Position numbers and translations under genes: made by a program
Notes under the pieces: generated by a model
What the model was told of the DNA's origin: nothing
The model's input: only the letters and a program-made list of their open reading frames with translations
Databases searched by the model: none
Shown here: positions 8,232 through 16,259 of the stretch, one piece after another
Layout of the letters: each line of letters begins with the position of its first letter
Numbering within the stretch: position 1 is the first letter of the stretch
Source of the DNA: Dichloromethanomonas sp964477085
Lineage (GTDB): Bacteria > Bacillota > Desulfitobacteriia > Desulfitobacteriales > Syntrophobotulaceae
Reading direction: 5' to 3'
Length of the DNA: 23,437 nt
Assembly: GCA_964477085.1 (NCBI GenBank)
Contig: CAYZDF010000044.1
Coordinates: 1 to 23,437, forward strand

Positions 8232-8262
8232 GAACTAGCGAGTTGCCTCGCCAGTTCTTCGA
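8232..8262. terminator. Bidirectional terminator between converging genes
   Basis: An 11-bp stem with one mismatch (GAACTAGCGAG / CTCGCCAGTTC) and a TTGC loop. The minus side is followed by TTTATTTTG, serving the cell-wall hydrolase; the plus side by a weaker T-rich stretch, serving the lipoprotein gene. Confidence 0.75.
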
Positions 8263-8273
8263 TTAATTATTTC

Positions 8274-10664
8274 TTATGGGTGAAAAGCTTCAATGATCTG
8301 ACCGTCGGTACTGACGACCCCAAATGGATCATAAAAACAACATCCGCCACAACGGGGGAACTTACTCGTATCACCGCCATAGTAATAATCGTTGTAGTAG
8401 CTTCCGGCAGCTTGTTCAAACTTTAGCGGGTGATAGCCAGTGTTTGGATCGGTGGCGCTGCAATAGCCGTATGGATCAGTATGATAACTATCTTTAGTGT
8501 AGGTGCAAAGATGTACGTGTATGGGGACACCTGAATTACTGCCACTTGCAGAGCCTCCCATGGTGCCTATTGTAGTGTCAGTTGTTACATAGGTTGGATT
8601 TTGTTCGTTTCCAACAGTAACATCTGTTCTGTTTAAATGCGAGTAGGATGAATAGAATTTTCGGACACCGGGTATGTTGTGCTCAATGACAACCATTCGC
8701 CCGTTCGCAGTTGAATTATCAGGTCGAACAAATACCACTGTTCCGCCGAATATAGGTTTTACGGGGGTGCCAGTGCTTCCAAGGGCAATATCGTAACCAA
8801 GATGCCCTTTGTTATTTGTCTCTTTGTCATTAAATCCTTGAGTTACTGCCCAGCCAGCAAATGGACCGCCACTTGGTAACGTAGCCCCCACTTTATAGGT
8901 TTTATATCCTGCAGGGACGCCTCCATTATCCGATACGGTTACCACTGTTGTTGCTGTGAATCCCCCATCGTTGGTAGTGACGGTAATAGTTACTGTTCCG
9001 ACTGATTGTCCTGTTACTAATCCGGTACTGCTGACAGTGGCATTTTGATTACTACACGACCAAGTAACCGCCTTGTTGGTCGCGTTGGATGGAACGACGG
9101 TAGCTATCAGTTGTTGGGTATCCCCCGCATCTAAACTGACGGATATTGGGGTTACGCTTACTCCGGTAACCAAAATAGATGATGAAGCGACGTTCACTAC
9201 CGAATTTGCTGTGAAATTGCCGTCTGCTGTCCGAACAGTGATCGTTGCGGTTCCTGAAGCTGCGCCTACGGTTACCAGTCCTGTACTGCTCACTGTTGCA
9301 ACATTTGTGTTGTTACTTGACCATGTTACCGCCTTATTCGCTGCGTCGGACGGGGACACGGTTGCTGTAAGCTGTTGGGTCTGATTGTAAGAAAGCGTTA
9401 CCTGGCTAGGAGATACCGTGACGCCAGTGACTGCCACACTTGAAGCAATAGCGTTCAGCATATTGCACGTAGCCGAAACGAATTTCCCCGCAAAGTCCCT
9501 GTCAATAATATCCTGTGGTGAGCTGGGGAAAGGAAGCTCAATTAACGCCGCGCGCATGCCTTTATTTTGTCCCCAAAGTGTTGTATACCCTTTAGCTGAA
9601 TTGGTCAATGTGCGAATACTAAAGGTTGAACCAAACTGAGCCTGAAAATATTGCCCGATCGCGGTATCCCCGAGAGATTCATTGAGCCAGCCGTGAACAT
9701 CTAATAAAACCATGGTTTGCGCTTCACTTTGCCATTGCAGTAAGGTTTGGCTGAGGGCAAGCGCTTCAGCTGAACCCAGTGCCGTGGAACCGTTAAAGTT
9801 CCTGGTGTTAGTGTAAGGATAAAAGTCATTATTATTGGTATACGGGAAAGATCGGTTAACATCCCTGCCCGTGCTGACCGTTGCCCGTCCGGGACCGTTA
9901 TTTGTCCAGCCATCCAGGATTCCATCCGGATTGGCGCAGGGGATAACATAGATCGTCCAAGCGGAGAGGTTTTCCGCAGCAAGTTCTTCAATCACTGTTT
10001 TGGCAATTTTCACCAGCTCTTCTCCGTCTGCTGCCCAGGCATCCTCGAATCCATGAACTGCAAATACCGCAGCCAGAACATTGCTGCCACTGCCTATTTT
10101 GTAATAGCTGAGGGAGCGGTTGTTGCCGCTGTAGCCATAGGTTCCTTGCACAACATTGGCAACGGAAATAGTCGGCAGGGTCACAGAGGTAGACTGGAGG
10201 ACTCCGGCTGAAACATAGCCGCGTTTGCTTGCTGAACCACCTGTATTGTACTCGATATAAGCATAGCTTGATTCCGTCGAGGCGCTGCTTAATACGCTTA
10301 CTCTTTCATTATCAAAAATTGTACCGATCGTCGTATAATTAGTATTTGGTCCGGTATATACGGTTTGGTTTCCAACAGCTTTTACCAAATCTGTACCTAT
10401 TCGCAATGCCGGAACAGAGCTCAGGGAGGCTGCAGCAGTCAGGCAGCTTTGATTGACATAACCCCTTTTCCGTCCGGAGGCGGTATTGTATTCGATATGA
10501 TACCATTGAGTCGGATAAATAGAGGAAATGTCTCTTTCAAGAATAACGGCGTACTCTTCCAGGGAGACTCCGCCGCTTAGGAAATAGGTTGTATCCGGAC
10601 CGCTGAAAACAGTGGCCGGAGTGGAGGTGACTTCAGCCAAAACGCCCCTGTTTCTTCCTGCCAA
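8274..10664 (-). CDS. Cell-wall hydrolase, C-terminal part: SH3 repeats, M14 carboxypeptidase, BIG2 x2, M23 endopeptidase
   Basis: This is the downstream part of one gene with 10577-11983, separated by a single-base shift; coding sense in this frame actually begins near 10757. Within the 796 residues: two SH3-like repeats (about 15-75, 98-158) and an M14 zinc-peptidase domain (about 165-405). The M14 domain has zinc ligands H204 and E207 (HGFE), the N-R pair at 270-271 (GRDVNRSFP), H324 (LDVH) and catalytic E376 (ALIE). Two BIG2 immunoglobulin-like domains follow (about 411-492, 498-577), then an M23/LytM endopeptidase (about 598-760) with H621, D625 (HLGYD), H676 and H716-x-H718 (HVHL). All catalytic residues of both peptidases are present. 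M14 relatives cleave peptidoglycan stem peptides and M23 enzymes cut cross-bridges, so a dual wall-degrading enzyme is likely. No signal peptide is visible in either half. Confidence 0.85.
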   Translation of the reverse strand: MAGRNRGVLAEVTSTPATVFSGPDTTYFLSGGVSLEEYAVILERDISSIYPTQWYHIEYNTASGRKRGYVNQSCLTAAASLSSVPALRIGTDLVKAVGNQTVYTGPNTNYTTIGTIFDNERVSVLSSASTESSYAYIEYNTGGSASKRGYVSAGVLQSTSVTLPTISVANVVQGTYGYSGNNRSLSYYKIGSGSNVLAAVFAVHGFEDAWAADGEELVKIAKTVIEELAAENLSAWTIYVIPCANPDGILDGWTNNGPGRATVSTGRDVNRSFPYTNNNDFYPYTNTRNFNGSTALGSAEALALSQTLLQWQSEAQTMVLLDVHGWLNESLGDTAIGQYFQAQFGSTFSIRTLTNSAKGYTTLWGQNKGMRAALIELPFPSSPQDIIDRDFAGKFVSATCNMLNAIASSVAVTGVTVSPSQVTLSYNQTQQLTATVSPSDAANKAVTWSSNNTNVATVSSTGLVTVGAASGTATITVRTADGNFTANSVVNVASSSILVTGVSVTPISVSLDAGDTQQLIATVVPSNATNKAVTWSCSNQNATVSSTGLVTGQSVGTVTITVTTNDGGFTATTVVTVSDNGGVPAGYKTYKVGATLPSGGPFAGWAVTQGFNDKETNNKGHLGYDIALGSTGTPVKPIFGGTVVFVRPDNSTANGRMVVIEHNIPGVRKFYSSYSHLNRTDVTVGNEQNPTYVTTDTTIGTMGGSASGSNSGVPIHVHLCTYTKDSYHTDPYGYCSATDPNTGYHPLKFEQAAGSYYNDYYYGGDTSKFPRCGGCCFYDPFGVVSTDGQIIEAFHP

Positions 10665-11983
10665 TTGTGTCGTATCAACGTAACCTCTCTTCGTTCCGGA
10701 CGGAGAACAGAATTCAATGTAGGTGTACCCGTCTTGACTTTCATTAAAACGGGTAACCCCTTCGCCGAATAGACGATTCCGGAAGTCGCGTAATTGCTAG
10801 ACGGACCGGTATAAGCTGTAAGTTCCTGATTGGTTGCATCTGCACACCCAGTAAAAGTTCTCTCGGAGACATTGGAAGCAACAGTAGCAGGATTATTTAA
10901 ATAATCGTAAGGAACATAGCCTCTTTTTGGATTGCTTGATGTAGTATATTGAATATAGAACCATGTTTTTTCCTTGCCAAGAACCTGAACCGCTTCTCCT
11001 TGGTTAACGCTTCCTACTGAAGCATAATTCGAAGAGCTCGGCCCGTGGTATACCGCGGTCGCGTTGGCCATTGAGCCAAAAACTCCAGAGAGAGTCTGAA
11101 GAGCGGTAGCCAACACATAACCACGTTTTGGACCAGATGAGGTAGTATACTCGATAAAAGTATATGACGATTCCAACGAAACGCCTTCGATCGTAAAAAC
11201 CATTTCATTGGCAGAAATGGAACCAATAGAGGCAAAACCTAAATTAGGTCCGGAATAAACATACAAATTCTGGAGGGCAGATGCTGCACTTTGGACGGTT
11301 TTCAGCGTCCCAATTCCGCTAGTAGAAGAATATGGCGTTATTAAGCTTTGGCTGACATAACCGCGTTTTCTGCCGGATGTTGAATTAAATTCAATGTAGT
11401 ACCAAGAAGAGAAATCTTTTTCCAGGATAACCACATATTCTCCCAGGTAAACACCTCCTCCGGTAACGTAGTCACTACGTGGACCGGTATAAACCGTGGC
11501 CGATGCTGCTGTGACATCTGCAAGCACGCCTCTGTTCCTGCCAGCAAGCTGGCTGGTTAAGGCATATCCTCGTTTAGTCCCCGACGATGTGCTGTATTCA
11601 ATATAGGTGTAGCTCCCGCTGGTTTCATTAAAACGCGTAAAACCTTCCGTCGCATAAACCGTACCGGGTGATGGGTAAGTGGTTGAGGTTCCCGGACCTG
11701 TACATACGGTAATATTCTGGGTTGAGACATCAGCATACCCGGTAAAAGACCGAATAGGGACACTGGCTGCCACCGCAGGCGCATTGTTAATCTTGCTATA
11801 CGGTACATAGCCTCTTTTCTTTGTCGTAGCACCTGTATAGTACTCAATAAAAAACCAGTTCTTTTCCATGGCATAGACTTGGACGGACTCATTCAAGTCA
11901 ACACTTCCAATAGAGGCATAATTGCTGGAATCTGGTCCATGATAGACGTTTGAGGCACTCGACATGGTTGCTGAAGTAGGCAT
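10577..11983 (-). CDS. Cell-wall hydrolase, N-terminal part: array of SH3-like repeats
   Basis: This is the first half of the giant hydrolase. It starts at ATG 11983 (MPTSATMSSASNVYHGP) after AAAGGAGAG. It has six bacterial SH3-like wall-binding repeats starting near residues 11, 89, 161, 237, 308 and 386, each with a Y-x-G-P start and a KRGYV end. Repeats 1-4 are copied as 5-8 (the last two lie beyond the frameshift), a superunit of about 298 residues. True homology stops at about residue 409. The remaining ~60 residues are out of frame, because the expected GVTRFNESQDGYTYIEF lies one frame away. One base is missing at the C4 run 10757-10760. Inserting it gives one frame of 1236 residues from 11983 to 8274. 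There is no signal peptide, which is unusual for a wall hydrolase. Confidence 0.85.
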   Translation of the reverse strand: MPTSATMSSASNVYHGPDSSNYASIGSVDLNESVQVYAMEKNWFFIEYYTGATTKKRGYVPYSKINNAPAVAASVPIRSFTGYADVSTQNITVCTGPGTSTTYPSPGTVYATEGFTRFNETSGSYTYIEYSTSSGTKRGYALTSQLAGRNRGVLADVTAASATVYTGPRSDYVTGGGVYLGEYVVILEKDFSSWYYIEFNSTSGRKRGYVSQSLITPYSSTSGIGTLKTVQSAASALQNLYVYSGPNLGFASIGSISANEMVFTIEGVSLESSYTFIEYTTSSGPKRGYVLATALQTLSGVFGSMANATAVYHGPSSSNYASVGSVNQGEAVQVLGKEKTWFYIQYTTSSNPKRGYVPYDYLNNPATVASNVSERTFTGCADATNQELTAYTGPSSNYATSGIVYSAKGLPVLMKVKTGTPTLNSVLRPERREVTLIRHNWQEETGAFWLKSPPLRPLFSAVRIQPIS

Positions 11984-12202
11984 AATATCTCTCCTTTGTT
12001 TTGAAATTTTTTTGAACCAGCCGCTTCAATTAGCAAAGAGAAGAAATACAAATATTTGTAAACCTGCTTAGTAACAACTTTTTTAAAAATAAGGAAATTA
12101 AAGGAAAAAATAATCTGTAATAAAGAAAAATCAATCATAGATTGTCTGCTAATTATAATGAAGAGCCATTTGCGTTACACGGGGTTGAGGATAAGCCTGC
12201 AC

Positions 12203-12237
12203 TTTTGGAAATGTTGCAACATTATGCCTTTTGTTAT
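12203..12237 (-). promoter_or_regulatory. Upstream element A, TGTTGCAACATTT type (copy 2)
   Basis: The minus strand reads ACAAAAGG, seven bases, TGTTGCAACATTT, then CCAAAA, matching copy 1 at 6742-6775 at most positions. The palindromic core is 12212-12221. It lies about 220 bases before the hydrolase start at 11983, leaving a long leader. A terminator hairpin sits immediately upstream on the same strand, as for copy 1. Confidence 0.5.
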
Positions 12238-12240
12238 GGT

Positions 12241-12272
12241 AAAAAAAAGCGAAGACGACCAGAAGGTCGCCT
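12241..12272. terminator. Intrinsic terminator, usable in both directions
   Basis: A GGCGACC-TTCT-GGTCGTC hairpin is followed on the minus strand, after TTCGC, by a T-run and on the plus strand by TTTTCTGTTTTT. On the minus strand it would end a lost gene upstream of the hydrolase. It resembles the terminators at 6112 and 6786. Confidence 0.7.
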
Positions 12273-12437
12273 TTTCTGTTTTTAAACTTCTTAGTTGTCT
12301 TAACCGAAGTAAACATAGTTACTGCTGTCCCAGACTTACGGTGTAACATAATGTTATTATGAGCTTTGCAGTGAACCGCTCGTTTCAATATTTAATATCA
12401 GAGAAAACAAAGTCAGATACATTTTTCTGCCCAAAGT
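12273..12437. other. Intergenic region without a clear gene
   Basis: About 165 bases. A short minus-strand stretch ending WDSSNYVYFG at a stop near 12300 could be the last codons of a lost surface-protein gene served by the 12241-12272 terminator. It is too short to name, and no ribosome site is present. Confidence 0.3.
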
Positions 12438-12465
12438 GTTGCAAAAGTAGTCTTAGATTGTCTAT
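12438..12465 (+). promoter_or_regulatory. Promoter-like site 2, GTTGCA-N16-GTCTAT
   Basis: GTTGCA at 12438-12443 and GTCTAT at 12460-12465, with 16 bases between them. About 75 bases before the response-regulator start. Same architecture as the other five copies. Confidence 0.75.
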
Positions 12466-12538
12466 TAGTATAAGGTGAATAGAGGACAATTTAAGAACTT
12501 TTCGTTTTGTGTTTTCTGCTTTTTAGGGGGATAAGATA

Positions 12539-13237
12539 GTGGAACGTCTCAAAATTAAGGTTTTGATTGCAGATGGGCAGACACTTTTTTATGAACGGAT
12601 GGCCTCAATATTATTGCAGGAATCAGATATTGAAGTTGTGGGAATCGCACTTAATACAGCGGATTGTATTGAAATAGTAAAAAAAGCTTATCCGGATGTT
12701 GTGTTGTTGGATCTCAATTTGTCAGATGGTTGCAGTGCCGACATAATGAACTGGATTAATAAAGAATTTCCTGACAAAAAAGTTATTATTCTCACAGGAC
12801 AAAGCCCGGAAGAATTTATAGAAGTATCTTTTATTCAAGGGTTCGCAGGATTTCTTTTATACGACTGTACAAAAAACGAAATGGTTACAGCTATTAGAAA
12901 AGCAATGAAGGGAGAGGTGTATTTATCCAAAAATCTTTCGGTTTATTTAAAAGCAATTCCTGCACATTTCAGGAGTAGAATGAATGATTCCGATCCATTT
13001 TTGCTTCATGATGATTCTTTGAATATAAAGGATTCGCAAGAAGTTTTGACAAAAAGGGAATCTGAAATCCTCGATCAAATTGCAAAAGGTTTAAGAAATA
13101 AGGAAATTGCCGCAAGTTTGGGAATTAAGAAACGTACGGTAGAGTATCACGTTAGCAACATTTTGGAAAAGATTGGAGTGAAATCCCGTTTGGAAGCAGT
13201 GTTGAAATATAAGGAAATAAGTCGTGGAACAATGTAA
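12539..13237 (+). CDS. NarL/FixJ-type response regulator, orphan, with degenerate receiver
   Basis: This 232-residue protein starts at GTG 12539 after AGGGGG. Residues 5-120 form a receiver domain with the phospho-acceptor D58 (VVLLDLNL) and T86. Residues 165-228 are a LuxR-type helix-turn-helix (LTKRESEILDQIAKGLRNKE, then TVEYHVSNILEKIG). Two conserved receiver positions are off. The acidic pair near the N-terminus is A-D instead of D-D, and the lysine of the usual GYLLKD motif is Tyr108 (GFLLYD). Phosphorylation may therefore be weak or replaced by another signal. No histidine kinase is adjacent. Promoter-like site 2 places it in the putative alternative-sigma regulon, and the secreted-protein gene downstream, with an inverted repeat in its leader, is a possible target. 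Confidence 0.9.
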   Translation: MERLKIKVLIADGQTLFYERMASILLQESDIEVVGIALNTADCIEIVKKAYPDVVLLDLNLSDGCSADIMNWINKEFPDKKVIILTGQSPEEFIEVSFIQGFAGFLLYDCTKNEMVTAIRKAMKGEVYLSKNLSVYLKAIPAHFRSRMNDSDPFLLHDDSLNIKDSQEVLTKRESEILDQIAKGLRNKEIAASLGIKKRTVEYHVSNILEKIGVKSRLEAVLKYKEISRGTM

Positions 13238-13344
13238 TATTCGGAATCTGAAATTGAGTTTTTTAAAAGATTACTTGTAGAAAATATGAGGATAAACTGT
13301 AGCATTACTTAGAAAAAAATCTTTAGAACCTGTAGTAAATACGG

Positions 13345-13378
13345 TTTACATTATGTGGAAATTAACACAAAATGTAAA
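13345..13378. promoter_or_regulatory. 13-bp inverted repeat upstream of secreted-protein gene (candidate operator)
   Basis: TTTACATTATGTG and CACAAAATGTAAA form 13-bp arms with a single mismatch around an 8-base AT-rich spacer. It is about 100 bases before the start at 13480 and has no T-run, so a protein-binding site is more likely than a terminator. The LuxR-type regulator just upstream is a candidate binder (inference). Confidence 0.5.
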
Positions 13379-13400
13379 TTGTACAGAGATATTGAAAAAA

Positions 13401-13421
13401 AGGGAGGAGAAAAAGATGTAA
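13401..13421 (+). other. Start-stop minimal ORF with strong ribosome site
   Basis: AGGGAGGAG followed six bases later by ATG TAA (13416-13421): a near-ideal ribosome site feeding a start codon directly followed by a stop. It lies in the leader of the secreted-protein gene, about 60 bases before the true start. Such elements can stall ribosomes or protect mRNA; chance is also possible. Confidence 0.35.
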
Positions 13422-13479
13422 AATGTGATACTTAAACTTAAGTATGAAAAAACAAAAAAATAAGAGGAGGTTATTAAAG

Positions 13480-14067
13480 ATGTTAAAATTTAAGAAAATT
13501 GTGTCATTAATGTGCGGAGCTATGCTATTGATGACACTATGCTCAACATCAGTATTTGCAGCTGAACAAGATAAAACTGTAAATGCGCTAGCAAGTGGTA
13601 AGGCAAACAAGTCATATGAAATTATCGTAAAGGGAAAAGAGAATATTGAAGCATATCAAAAGGCAGGCCTAGTCCGAGTACCTGGACAAATTGTCGGTGA
13701 TGATAGTTTGGTACAAAGTGGGACGATTTCGATACTAGGAATAAGTATACCAACATCAACTTGGAATTTAAATAACGGAAGTCGTTCTTTCACGTATAGC
13801 ATAAGCTCATATATATATTCAAATTATAAGTATGTACCATATTGGGATGGTTCTATTTGCCAAATTATAACACCCAGTTCCAACCAAAATTTGAAAATTC
13901 AATTGTACAATGCATCAAATAATTCTTTAGTTTCGACTCAACTTAATGGCTATATCGACAGTGAAACGTTATTTCAAAGAAGCGGTTTAGATGTTGCTGG
14001 ATCATACTATTATAAATATACCAGTAATAGCGGAACTTGGATTTCAGGTTCAGGGCTTGTTTACTAA
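13480..14067 (+). CDS. Secreted protein of unknown function
   Basis: This 195-residue protein starts at ATG 13480, chosen because AGAGGAGG ends nine bases before it. The in-frame ATG at 13444 has no ribosome site and would add a long basic stretch before the signal peptide. Residues 1-30 form a Sec signal peptide with an expected cut after VFA (VFA-AEQ). The mature part has a mixed charged segment (about 40-80, KGKENIEAYQKAGLVRVPGQ) and then a Ser/Asn/Tyr-rich beta-type domain to the end (about 90-195). It contains WNLNNGSRSFTYSIS and two tyrosine clusters. There is no wall-anchor motif or catalytic motif. Family not recognised. Expression may be governed by the inverted repeat at 13345-13378. 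Confidence 0.82.
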   Translation: MLKFKKIVSLMCGAMLLMTLCSTSVFAAEQDKTVNALASGKANKSYEIIVKGKENIEAYQKAGLVRVPGQIVGDDSLVQSGTISILGISIPTSTWNLNNGSRSFTYSISSYIYSNYKYVPYWDGSICQIITPSSNQNLKIQLYNASNNSLVSTQLNGYIDSETLFQRSGLDVAGSYYYKYTSNSGTWISGSGLVY

Positions 14068-14087
14068 AATACAATGATTTCTAAATG

Positions 14088-14130
14088 TTTAGGGTGCTCT
14101 GAATATCAGTCAGGGTACCCTAAATTTTTA
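14088..14130 (+). terminator. Intrinsic terminator of the secreted-protein gene
   Basis: TTTAGGGTGC and GTACCCTAAA arms (one imperfect pair) around a 17-base loop, followed by TTTTT, about 20 bases after the stop codon. Confidence 0.8.
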
Positions 14131-14312
14131 GCTTTATTTTCTTCTAAATACTGCTAATGTGTGCTTGGAATTTATGAATAGTTTTTGAATTTCAAACATT
14201 TAAGCTTCTTAGAGAAATGTATTAAATATCAAATTAAAATGTAATAAGTAATATAAAATAATGTAAGGTTTTGGCAGTAAGATGTGTCTAATAGGTGAAA
14301 GGGGGTTAAGCG

Positions 14313-14843
14313 GTGCCTGGAGATATACTAGATTTAGAAAAAGTGATTGATCAATATGGTGATGACATTCTTCGTCTCTGCTGTTTATATTTAAAAGACA
14401 TTCACTTGGCAGAGGATGCGCTACAGGATACTTTTATCAAAGCATACAGAAAATATGGGACTTATAATAAACAAGCCAGTGAAAGAACTTGGCTCATTCG
14501 TATCGCCATAAATGTATGCAAAAATTATTTGAGAACTTCATGGTTCAAACGAGTCGTCACGGCTGACAAAATTGACGAGCATTTAATGAGGAATTCTAAT
14601 AACAATATTCAAGTCTTGGAAAGAGACGACGGTGAAATACTGGAACAAATTATGAACCTAAGTCCAAAGTATAAGGAAGTCATTGTTTTGTATTATTATC
14701 AGCAATTCAAGATTAATGAGATTGCCGAAATTCTCAGAACAAAAGAATCAACAGTTTCCGTGAGACTAAGCAGGGCCAGAGGAAAATTAAAACAAAGTAT
14801 GGAAAGGTGGTCTTATCATGGACAAGTTCAACAATCTGAATGA
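14313..14843 (+). CDS. ECF (extracytoplasmic function) RNA polymerase sigma factor
   Basis: This 176-residue protein starts at GTG 14313 after AAAGGGGG. Region 2 (about 8-75) contains LAEDALQDTFIKAYRKYGTY and the ERTWLIRIAINVCKNYLR segment that contacts the -10 element. Region 4 (about 115-165) contains LSPKYKEVIVLYYYQQFKIN and the recognition helix ESTVSVRLSRARGKLK. Its 3' end overlaps the next gene by 26 bases, the usual sign of co-translation with a membrane anti-sigma factor. No copy of the GTTGCA-N16-GTCT motif lies upstream, so it is controlled differently from the second ECF gene. Function is presumably a response to envelope stress. Assignment to the ECF group is firm; the stimulus is unknown. 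Confidence 0.93.
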   Translation: MPGDILDLEKVIDQYGDDILRLCCLYLKDIHLAEDALQDTFIKAYRKYGTYNKQASERTWLIRIAINVCKNYLRTSWFKRVVTADKIDEHLMRNSNNNIQVLERDDGEILEQIMNLSPKYKEVIVLYYYQQFKINEIAEILRTKESTVSVRLSRARGKLKQSMERWSYHGQVQQSE

Positions 14844-16194
14844 AATCATTGAAGATAAATTAAATCACATTGTTGTTACAGATTCCCTTAAAGAAAGGAT
14901 CAAAGCAGAGGCTGGCAAGGCTCCCAAATCTTACTCGCCTGGTTCTAAACGAGCTGCCATTTGTACTGCGAGTTTCGCTGCGGTATTGATATGCGTCGTA
15001 TTTTTATTTCATAGCAATATTGCTGAGGCTTTCGAGCCGCTAAAAAAATATATACCAGGTTTAAATGCAGTTGTTGTGGATAATAATGATGTTGATACTT
15101 ATGCGCTAGTCGACAGCAGCATTATTTTTCAATCCGAAAATGGACAAAAAATTGAAATTCTCTCCTGCTTCACTGACGGTAACGTCGTCAAAGCTGTAAT
15201 CAGAAGCAATATTCCTGTGAAATGGAAACAGAACGATACCCAATTTGTCTCTGACAGCCAAGGGAATAAAGGAAAATTAATAGAAATCAATGTCATGGGC
15301 GATGGGGTGGAAGGGTCTTCTGATTATGAGTGGATTGGCTCTGTAAATTTTCAATTTAACCATGTTGTTGATCGCTTTAATTTGTCAATTGGAGGACTGA
15401 CCGTGCCTGTCATTATGTCGAAGGTCGAAGGGGTTGAGCATTTTGAAGATTTCGGCAATGTAACTTATGAAAATGGTATACGAGTGGCGGCGTTAACACA
15501 ATATACAGATAGTTTACTTGAGGTAAAACTGATAGGATTAAGCGACGATAATAAGAAAATTTTAACTTACGGGAATATGTATCTTGTCGATAAACAAGGC
15601 AAAAAATATCTTCCCGTTTCCTCTCGGAATATAGATGTTCCCCAAAATACATTTTATTTTGAAGCTCGATTAAAGGATGATTTAGAAGCAGTAATACCCT
15701 ATATCATTCTTGGTGACAATGAGAATAATAAGGTGGATTTAGAGTTGGAAATTCCGTCGGAAGGCGATCATACTCCTGTCAATCTGCCAGTTAGCATAGG
15801 CACCTACAATGTCAATATTGTTGCTTTGCAGCGGATGAAGAATGAGGGGTACATTGTAGTTAGAAATCCCGACGGAAGTAGCAATACCGTAGAAAACCCC
15901 AGCAAAACCGGACTGCAGATTGTTATCGATAAAGAATTCGACAAGGCGATGAAGAATCGATTGTTTAGTTTATCATGGTCATGCGATCAAAAATACAATG
16001 CCATTCCAGTTCAGATTGATGGGAAAACAACCTTTGTTGATCCGGGTTATGAGGAAAGTGATCAATACGCCGAATCTCGTTATGAAGTAATCAGTTTGCC
16101 CAATTTCCCTGCTGCCCAAACAACGTTGGACATTACACTTGAAGATTTCCAATATTATCGTGAGGGAGATTGGAATATTCCACTGAAAAAGTAA
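14818..16194 (+). CDS. Membrane-anchored anti-sigma factor, DUF4179-type
   Basis: This 458-residue protein has a short cytoplasmic N-terminus (about 1-42) that would hold the sigma factor. One membrane helix follows (about 45-65, ICTASFAAVLICVVFLF), then a large extracytoplasmic domain. That domain opens with AEAFEPLKKYIPGLNAVV and SENGQKIEILSCFTDGN, resembling the DUF4179 domain of Firmicutes anti-sigma proteins; further beta-rich parts continue to the end. It overlaps the ECF sigma gene, with AAAGGTGG as ribosome site inside the sigma coding sequence. It would keep the sigma factor inactive until an external signal is sensed. Nothing appears broken. The sensed signal is unknown. Confidence 0.85.
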   Translation: MDKFNNLNEIIEDKLNHIVVTDSLKERIKAEAGKAPKSYSPGSKRAAICTASFAAVLICVVFLFHSNIAEAFEPLKKYIPGLNAVVVDNNDVDTYALVDSSIIFQSENGQKIEILSCFTDGNVVKAVIRSNIPVKWKQNDTQFVSDSQGNKGKLIEINVMGDGVEGSSDYEWIGSVNFQFNHVVDRFNLSIGGLTVPVIMSKVEGVEHFEDFGNVTYENGIRVAALTQYTDSLLEVKLIGLSDDNKKILTYGNMYLVDKQGKKYLPVSSRNIDVPQNTFYFEARLKDDLEAVIPYIILGDNENNKVDLELEIPSEGDHTPVNLPVSIGTYNVNIVALQRMKNEGYIVVRNPDGSSNTVENPSKTGLQIVIDKEFDKAMKNRLFSLSWSCDQKYNAIPVQIDGKTTFVDPGYEESDQYAESRYEVISLPNFPAAQTTLDITLEDFQYYREGDWNIPLKK

Positions 16195-16259
16195 TCACAG
16201 AGAAACACTTGATGTCCAACTGTAATGATTCGTGGAAAATAAATTTCTACGACCAGTAG

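Noticed and set aside
9073..9384. Plus-strand 103-codon open frame opposite the BIG2 domains
   Set aside because: It is a mirror of repetitive Thr/Val-rich coding sequence on the other strand, without a ribosome site.
11893..12138. Minus-strand 81-codon frame with hydrophobic stretches, considered as a missing signal peptide for the hydrolase
   Set aside because: It is out of frame with the hydrolase, has no ribosome site, and its hydrophobic parts do not have signal-peptide form.
12170..12180. Second c-di-GMP aptamer upstream of the hydrolase (ACGCAAA on the minus strand)
   Set aside because: The rest of the GEMM core (GNRA-loop stem, GGTCTA and GCCGGGTTG strands) is missing.
12158..12388. 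Short frames on both strands around 12158-12388
   Set aside because: They run through a terminator hairpin and the upstream element and have no family resemblance.
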